Below, one piece after another: positions 55,581 through 64,000 of a stretch of DNA of 64,000 nt. The translations under genes were made by a program, and so were the position numbers. Under the pieces are notes generated by a model. It was not told where the DNA came from, did no database searches, and was given only the letters and a program-made list of their open reading frames with translations. The DNA is taken from positions 868,001 through 932,000 of the forward strand of contig VWZL01002229.1 of the NCBI GenBank assembly GCA_013396915.1. The letters are read 5' to 3'. Each line of letters begins with the position of its first letter. Position 1 is the stretch's first letter. The DNA is from Stercorarius parasiticus. Taxonomy: Eukaryota; Chordata; Aves; Charadriiformes; Stercorariidae.

Positions 55581-58500
55581 GAGTGGACCGAGTTACACCT
55601 CTTGTATTTTAAATTTCAAAATTTAAAGAAGCAACCAAAATCTTTCATTTTAGTCCTCGCAGGCCACTCGAGGCTCGGCAGGTACATTTCTTCACACGTA
55701 TTTTTATAAAAGGTTACGTCATTTCATGGTTTCAGCCGCCTTTTTCTAAAACTATCCTTCTGTACTGCTCCCTCCCTGCAGGATTAACTTCAGGCTGGAG
55801 GAATTGTTCTCTAGCCCGAACCTGAGGTAGGATTTCACATGGAAAACTTCCCACAGAATCGAGGCACTTACAGTGAAATACCTAAGGCTGCACGAGGTGA
55901 TGCGAAGAGTTTTAAACAGTCAGATAAATACATTCCTTCCTGTTAAAAATGGTGTGCAGAGTACACACACTGGAGAATCTTCATAATTGCTTGGAGGCCA
56001 TTGCTGGGAACATGGGGGCCTCTCAGGAAGTCAATTTTCTTCTGTTTAATTCAAGAAAAACATTCTAAGCTGCTAAAAATACATTCTACTCTTAAAATGA
56101 AGCAAAAATTGCCATGAAATAGGAAAAAAATAAAAACCACAAGCTTTCAGACTTAAGAACTATCACTGTGGAGGTTTTTTGTCTTTATTTTTCCGATACT
56201 TTTATGAAGAAGTCAAACCTAGAAAAATTAAATTCAGATTTGTCTGTTCAGTGAATGGGGGAAACGATTGTTCATGCTATATGTGGCACAGATTTTGTAA
56301 ACTTCATGACAGCCAGTCAGTTGAGTGGAGAGCAGACCTTTGTCCATGCCAGAGAGAATCTGTGGGTGTTGATTTTTAATTTTATTTTACTTTATTTTTT
56401 TCTCCTTGTTAGAAAACTCAAGCTTTGAGTGAGAGTCATAGACAACTAATGATTTGTGCTGGTCATCAATATTTAACAGAGTTTATTACAAGAACTTTGG
56501 CAATATTTCATGATAGATTTCCAGGCTTTTTGTTGCTCCTTAGGTTTAATTTTGGTGCTGCTGTTGTGATTGCTGACAAAGATTCAAGCTCTAGTAGACA
56601 GGCCCATTACTCTCTGCAGCTTTCTCTTTTCTGTGGTTTGTTTGTTTGTTTTTGTTGAGCCTGTATAGTTACTAAGCCTAACTCTGCAAGTAATTTAGCA
56701 AACCATCAGGAACTTTTTGTATTATATCAAATGAGAGAAATAATGGCATCAAGGAAAGCAATGGATATTGTAGTCTTTTAGACAGAAAAATTGTGGTACC
56801 CAAAGCAGCCATAGTTACTCAGTTGGGTTTAAGCCTAGATTGTTTGTCACAGGCAACTTTCCTGAACATATTTTTAAGTTAAAAAATTATGTTATGCATC
56901 ATTTCCATTGCCTTTGATTTCTCAATTGTATAGCACTAGCATGTCTTGATTATGGCTTTCTTTTCCATAAATGTAATCAAAGGCTTGTATATTTTGTAAC
57001 AGGCTGACCTTAAGTTCTGTTGATTCTGGATTTTTTTGGTCCTCTGAGGTCATGTATACTTGATACTTTTTAATGTTCATAATGGATGAAACATGAAAAG
57101 CCTGTAAATAGTTTTGCTCCATGGATAATTGTTACATACTCAATTACCTATCTGGGTATGAGTAGATAGCAACTTGAGGGGAGATAGACTCACTTGCATA
57201 ATTTCCACTAAAACAAATAACAATCAAAGAATTATTTGGCATCTTTATAACAGAACTTGTAAGAAAGATCAGATTTTTCAAGACTTATTATCGAGGCTGC
57301 TGATACAATTTGCTTTATTAAAATCTCTGTATTTTCAAGGTTTCCTCACTAATCAACAGGACAGGAAAATGAAATGAGTGAAAGAGGATCTGGCATATTG
57401 ATGGTTCACCAGTGAAGTCTGTGCGTAGTGCATTTACAGAATAAACTGAATAACGATGGATCACATTCTGTGATGATACAATTCGGTACAGCTCAGCTGT
57501 GTGTATGAGGGGTACAGCCGTCTGCATGCATAATAGGACAACACAGAAAACCAGGTAGCTTTGGCTAAATGCATCATTTTACACGTGTAAAAAACTGCTC
57601 TCGCCCCACCATCTTTCAAGTAGCTTCACATTTTTCAGGGAAAGGCTACTGTAGCTAAAAAAGGTGCCGCTTGCTATTCCTGCAGCAAGCCGTTCAGGTT
57701 CATCTGAGCAACACGCCGCGGAAAATCCACAGTTTGCACATGTGCACGACACTTGCTCGTTATTTCTGAAAGTTCATACTTTTGCCATGCTGCTCTTTAT
57801 AGGCTCCCAGCCCCGCCGAGCCTCCTGCATAGTTTCCTAGCAACTGGGCAGAATTCTAACTCTGAGCTTGGCACTCAGAATGGGTTCTTCTGCTGCTTCC
57901 CCCGGGCAAGTACTCTGCGGTCTAGAGTAAAAGGCGCTGGGCAAAGAGATGGGGAGCGCTGGTCAGAGCTTACAGAGACTGGCGTTAGTAATTGCCTGCA
58001 CTGCCAAGTAAAGCCTGACCTTCCTACTCGCAGCGGCCGGCGGGGACAAGTGCCATTCCTTCCCAGCACTGCTCTGGCATAATAGGTAAGGAGATTTTGT
58101 AAAATTATTTCTAAAACCCTGAGGCCTCGACCAGCAGTAGCAAAGTTGTTACCGATTACAGCAGACCCGGTTTTTCACTTCGGATAATAAAGCAACACAG
58201 GAGAGGAAGTACAGTGTATAGAACTTTAGTCAGCAGCAAATCTCCTTTTCCTTGTCCAGGAAAGCAGCTGCAGAATCCTGATGCACAGCATCTATTTCTG
58301 CCTAGTTAATAGTCTCGTACTATGCGCTTTCATTTGTTTAATTCTGTTCTTCTATTAAAATATGTTGGAAGCGCTATCACAACATCACCACACAACCACA
58401 TCATCACCGGAACAAATTACAAGAAGATTAGGAGATTACAGAGTGAAGCACTAAAAAGGTAGAAAATTTCCTATACGTTCCATACAACAGACTGCCTTCA

Positions 58501-61500
58501 GTTCGTCAACTGTCCTTAATACTACGGGAAAGTATAATTTCTTCCCCCAAACCCTTGCCTCTCTTGATACACAGGATTGCTGAAGAACTGTAACATCATT
58601 GTTTTTAATAGAAAAAATAAATAGCTGAGGCTTAATGGTAGCATTTAAATGGCATACAGAGCCTTTTGAGTTCACACCTCGTTAAGGTGAACAGGAAGGG
58701 AAGGGGTGCACATCTTTGTTGTTACTTTTGCCTTGCAGCACTTTCAGCCAAGCTATGTGAACAGACCAGCAGCACATTAACTGACTTTGTAGCAGCTGTA
58801 TTTTTGTAGCAGGTTTTTTGGGTTGGTTGTTGATTTTTTTTTCTTTTTTGAGTTTAGAAATTGCAGAGCGTTGTGAAATGGAGCCAGGGCAGGCCCTTAG
58901 AGGACAATTATTTTGGTTTCCAATTTTTTGCAAACCAATCTACCAGATCCAGGTCTCCTTCCTGCTCCAGTTAGGGGTCTCTTCTCACTGAGCTTCGCAT
59001 ACTCCACTGTTTCTGAGATGGCTCCTGCAGCATCCAAATTGACTTGCCCATTTCGTGCTGTGGAGGCCAGCATGCTTACGTGAGCTGACCAAACCCATAT
59101 GTGAATGTGCACCTGAAAGAGCTAGGATGTGGTCCTAGGATGGGTTCAGTGCTAGGATTTCTGAGCATGTCTTCCAAGGCTTTTAGCACTCGTCAGCCTG
59201 AGAGCATGTTTCAAAATGGTCAGAGGAAGAACAGCTGTGTCCCTCCCAAGCTCCTGTGAAAAAGTGCTTTTAGGCTGCTAACCCAGCTTCTCACTTCCAT
59301 TTCTGTCCTTTCCTGTTACATCAGCCTGGACCTGGATCAACCACTTATGAATGTGGCTTTAGTGTTCTTGTAGCAGGATGCAGGAGAGATTAGGGAAGGC
59401 AGCAAAGGTTATTTCCATGTGAACATCTCACTTTTGCACCAGGATCTCCGCGGGGGGGAAAAATGGAGGAGAGCTTATTTCTGCTGATGGTTGCTGATGT
59501 GACAGTCTGGCAGACGCCTATTGCACGCCGCAGTCACTGTGGGCTCTCTGTAGGCACAACAACATGACAGCTTGTGCAAAAGGAAGTGTGTTGTCCTCTC
59601 AGTGTGTAGTCTTGGGACAGTCAGCATTTCTGAATGAAAAAGAAATGCGCATGAGGCTTGACCACAACCTTTTCCTGCCTCCCATCTCTAGGATGAGGGC
59701 AGACATTTTTGTCCAGAGTAGATGATTTTGCCACCTGGTGGCTTTTTCGTCTATGGGCTGTGTCATTATGGTGTCAGCAAGACAGCTGAAGATCTTACGG
59801 TAGCAAAGATTTTTGACATGATTGATGATCTTGTTCCTGTTGCTAACGTTCTTAAAATAATAGCCAAGGTTTGAGAGAATGGGCTTCATAAGTTGCTCTG
59901 CAGCCACTGTTAACGCTGTGCATACTGCATTTTACCAATCACAGAGAAAACTTAGCTATCTCAGCCTGAAAGACAACACAGGCTTCTGCCACCCGTAGAG
60001 TAGAAGGACGACCAGCATGATGCTGTCCCAGAGGTGGTTTACCAGTGTGAACAGCAGGGATCTTACTCCTTCCCAAGAATATGGATGTTGGCAAGATGTG
60101 TGTGTCATTTTGAGAAATGCCTTTTGCCCTCTTCATGCTGGTATCGCTGCAACCAGCAAAGACTATCAGCTGGAGAAGAGCGGTAAGGTGTGAACTCAGC
60201 AGGCTAAAGAAAAGACAGTCCTCCTTACCAAATCACCTCTGGGTAAAAGTGTGACCAGTGTAATTTCTGCTCCTGTCTTCTGCAGTATCCTGCACAATGT
60301 CTCCAAGGAAAAGGACCTCCAAGGATCTCCAGAAGTCTTCAAGGCACAGTAGACCTGAGACAGGTGGCTAGAAAGTGCGCAGGGCTCAGTAAGCAAGGAA
60401 AGAACTTAAGGAAAGCACTGTCTGCACTATTCTTTGCATTGCTTGTAGCATGCAAGATAAAATGTCATGCTATGGAAATAAGATGGGACATGGCACACTC
60501 CTCCGGCACCCATGGATATGTTTTCCATTGCATTTTTGACAATCAGGAAACTATGTTAGAGCCGTCCTGACTACTTCTTCTCTCCTGAACATTGACATGC
60601 CAGGGAATACCTGTGAAGATTGTCTAGTCAAATTATTAAACCATTTAAAAAATATTAAAATAAAATAAAAGTATTATGACTAATGTATTATTTAAGCATT
60701 TTTAGAACAATTACAGGCACTCTAACTGCTTATAATAATAATTTTTAAAGGTGCAGATTTGCTATGCCAGTAAGTGCTGGTGGTGCAGTCACACTGGTGG
60801 TTGAGAAGGATTTCTGGTTGGGAAGGATTTCTGAAGGTACTATGTCCCTTTGACTACACACCAATGCGCTGTGTGGGAACAGAGTGAACAGGGACCAGTA
60901 CCTACTCCAGTCCTGGAATAACTGAAAATCTTGTACTCTCCGGAGACTGCACTGTCTGCGCGAGGAGACAGCACACAGGAGAGGGCACCAGTAAAATATT
61001 GGAGGTGGTTACACTTCAGGAGTGGGAACCCTTGTCTTGGAAGCTGTGGCAGTGACCAGCCACTTAGCTCTCTTCTGGCTTGCTGCGTGCTCTTCCAGTC
61101 CTGGTCAGAGAGAGGTCACTTTACCTTCCTTCTTTTCCATAGCTTGTTTTTTTTTTTGTAGTCATTGCTCTTCCTTACTTCATTGGCTCAAATGTTCATC
61201 CAACTTATGTCCAGAGTTGATGTGTACTTCATGCATCTATGAGCCTTTTTATTGTACACTGTTGATTCTGCTTTGCTTATTGACCCAGTCTGAGAGGAGG
61301 AACGTTCCTCCAGGAAAAATGAAGGGCATACAATTTGTCCTCTATTTAAAGAAACAAAAGAATTGCTCCTTTATATTCTACTACATGGCAAGACCAGACG
61401 TCTTCCTTTATCCCTGCATTTTGGCCCATACATCATCTGCTAGCAACCACATTCCCAGTTCATGGGTGCATTATGGGAGGGATTTCAGATTAGTTTCTTA

Positions 61501-64000
61501 AACAGACTGGAAAGAGAAGTTGGGGAAAATGGACTGAGGGGTCATTCCAGGATGCTAGTAAGGAGAGATTACTGGTAAGAAGACAACTTTCTCAGGTGTA
61601 AAAAAACTCCACCTGTCACTGTATGAGCCTCTGAGTGAAGAGCATACCATGGTAGAGAGAGGGCTGGTGAGCGACAGGAAGTTTGTTCTGGCCAAGAAGC
61701 CTACTGAGTGTTGATATTTTAAACTTTAAATGCTAAAGGCAAATACTAGCATCCTGAGTAGGGAAGGGAGAGAATTTAAGCAGCCATTGACAGGAGACTA
61801 GGGTAAGATTTTGCAGAGACTGTTGAATTTATTCTTTCCTTCTCTCCCAGGATGTGAGGTTGTGAATGGACAACCTCAAGGAAGCCAAATTCCACAGCTG
61901 TGGCTGAAGATTTTTACTACATGAAAACATTGGTTATCTACAGCCTGGACTTGGAGACAATGTTTTAGGAGTATCACTCTACACTGCTGTACTGGTGTAA
62001 ACGTTGCAGGGAGCACTGTCTGGAGAAACAAGAAGCTATAGTGTCTAAACCGAAAAGTCACAGTTTTCGTTCAAAAAATAAAATAATACCTTTAGATCAA
62101 AAGTAGATACTCGAGGCAGTCATAGGAACCTTCAAGCTCACCATAATCATGGCTGTACAGGTGCACAGCAAGGTGTGGTGTTGCCATATTTTGCTGCAAT
62201 TGCAGTTCTTCACTGGATTTATAATGGCACATCCTGAAATCACAGCAGGCTTTCTCATCTCCTTCTCTGAATGTGCCTTACTGTCAGTTTTGATTTTCTG
62301 TGCACCTACCAAAATTAAACTGCAAACCATGATCACATCAGGGGGTAACCAAATCCTTTGACGAGCCTGGTCTTGTCAAGCAGTGGTTAACCTCAGCAGC
62401 ATGTCCAAGGTGAGACAAGCATGTAAAAATAGAATGAGCTGCATGACGGGAGCTGCATGCGTGTAAGCCCAAATGACCACAGGTAATTTGTGTTGCGTAG
62501 AGGTAAGCCACGAGAAGGAAGAAGAGTGGAACAGTATGGTCCCAGGGAACTGCAGTACGGCACTGAGGAGCTACCAAAACCTGGCGTGAGGGTTTTGGAC
62601 ATTGGTGGCAGCTGCTCCATATAGTGAGCCTCTCAGAGCCCATTTAAAAATGCAGTCCATATCCTGCCTGTGCCAGCAGCTGGACAAGCAATCCTGGCTC
62701 TCAAGAACATGTAAGTTCAGAGCGAAAAATTTTATTTGGAAGTATTTAAGTTAAAATGTAAGTCCTGCTTCGTATTTAAACATACAGTGAATTTTCTGAA
62801 AGGCTGGCTTTTGTGTTCAGAGGAAGATTTCCTGGCATGTTAATAGTTTTTACTAGACACAGGAAATTTGAGTTCCAAAGGCGACATTTTCAGAACGCTT
62901 TGAACATATGGAAAACAAGGTTATAATGGAACTTCTCTGTAGCTTAATCATACCCTGTAGTTCTTTGAATACTCTGAGTGTAGAGACACATGCACTCGAG
63001 TTAATAAGGTAAGACCATTAATCTTTCTGTTAACCAGCTGAACTGATTAATGAAAATATATTTTGCCGTACAATATGCATTAATGCAAGCAAGTGACGGA
63101 GCAGGACAGCACTCAGCTCTCAAGTAGAGGAAGTAGAGAAAGTTGGAGGAAGATGTGACTGCCAGCAGCAGAGGAGGTCGGTCTGGGCCAAAAGCATCCC
63201 TGTCTGACTAGCGTGAGCAAAGGCAATCTTTGTCACAAGAGTGGTACTAATTGCTAAGGCAAAAACCAAAGAAAAGCAAGTTCCACCTCTTTCTTTATCC
63301 TCCCCCACCCCCCACCCCCATCATCTCTATCATTAGCCCTTCCTGTCTTCCTTCTGCTTCTTACTGAGCGAAAGAAAGGAAAATATGTTGGAAGAAGGAG
63401 GAGCTGAAGCAGCAGGAAGGCGTGTAAAGGGCACAGGGAAAGCTCTATCAGACTTTACAGTATGTGAAGGGAAGTAATACATGAATCTCTACAAAGAAGG
63501 TGGCAAAATTAACTTACAGCCTGTAAGTAGAAATACTACCCATTTTTCAGTAAAGAGTGTATTTTACATAAATGCATATATTCCTGCTCTGTACAGGTGG
63601 AAACGTAGGTTGGTAGATTAGAGGAAAAAACATAATCAAGCAGTGCTTTCATATTACAAAGTTATGTGGTGTTTTCTCTGCACCAGTGAAAGAGGTTTCT
63701 TTTTTTCCCTAATGGATTTACTTTCCCTCCCTAAACCACATCCTCTCATGCTTTTTGTGAAATTTTGACAGATAAAGTTTTCTGGGAAAGCACAGGCTTC
63801 TTTGTTTCTGGTATGCATTATGCCTACGACTCTCATGGCCTCAATTCAGGAATAGGATTTGTTTAAATGTCTTTTTTCATTACCACTCCTTTCTTAAGGC
63901 CAAGCTGTGGTAGTGGAATCAACAACATCAGAATTCAGTCTCCATCTGCACCAGCAAAGCTGGTCCTCACACCTCTCCCTGATGGCAGGGAGAAGACTAA
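55581..64000. other. Distal NFIB 5' flank without recognised gene
   Basis: Mostly AT-rich. A modest GC-richer patch with some CpG lies at 57660-58080. A series of minus-strand open frames (102, 65 and 66 codons at 59599-59907, 59939-60136 and 60196-60396) has less skewed composition than other chance frames, but I recognise no domain. The 159-codon plus-strand frame at 61022-61501 also resembles nothing known. No repeat family was identified. Confidence 0.4.

Noticed and set aside
61022..61501. 159-codon plus-strand open frame with hydrophobic stretches
   Set aside because: The hydrophobic runs come from T-rich sequence. No signal or membrane-protein family is recognised.

Overview
The window is vertebrate nuclear DNA, almost certainly from a bird. 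The evidence is one large-intron gene with GT-AG splice sites, CpG islands, a chicken-repeat-1 (CR1) retroposon with the standard CR1 3' end, an avian-type endogenous-retrovirus LTR, and draft-assembly gaps (195 N plus three single N). Nothing prokaryotic is present: no operons, ribosome-binding sites or CRISPR array. Human 9p, which carries NFIB, corresponds largely to the avian Z, so Z linkage is likely; this is inference from known synteny.

The only gene I can support is nuclear factor I/B (NFIB), read on the minus strand. Its first coding exon (10 codons, 47936-47965) and its 532-bp second exon (41190-41721), which carries most of the DNA-binding domain, are both intact with good splice sites. 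A 6.2-kb intron 1 separates them. Everything below 41190 is the 5' part of the very long intron 2. No third exon was recognised, so the gene continues beyond the low-coordinate end. Above 47965 lie the 5' leader, with three short overlapping upstream ORFs, then an assembly gap and a CpG-island promoter region to about 49.3 kb. About 14.7 kb of 5' flank follows, with a further CpG island at 55.0-55.6 kb.

Intron 2 holds most of the recognisable repeats. These are a 64-bp duplication flanking an N at the very start (probably an assembly artefact), a retroviral LTR (15.2-16.0 kb), a palindromic MITE-like element (25.3 kb), a 5'-truncated CR1 (26.2-26.8 kb), and several decayed L3/CR1- or MIR-like fragments (13.5, 18.1, 18.4, 22.0, 30.5 and 35.8 kb). 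It also has a strong intronic CpG island (36.4-36.9 kb) with G-quadruplex and homopyrimidine tracts, and a ~100-bp sequence present twice at 37.7 and 38.5 kb that is rich in NFI half-sites. Intron 1 has its own CpG island (46.9-47.4 kb) just downstream of exon 1.

I did not find an undescribed multi-gene system. The points most worth checking are the NFI-site-rich paired repeat inside NFIB, the uORF chain whose last member ends across the exon 1/exon 2 junction, and the extra CpG islands as candidate alternative promoters. Nearly all other open frames are short, unconserved-looking, or by-products of GC-rich sequence.
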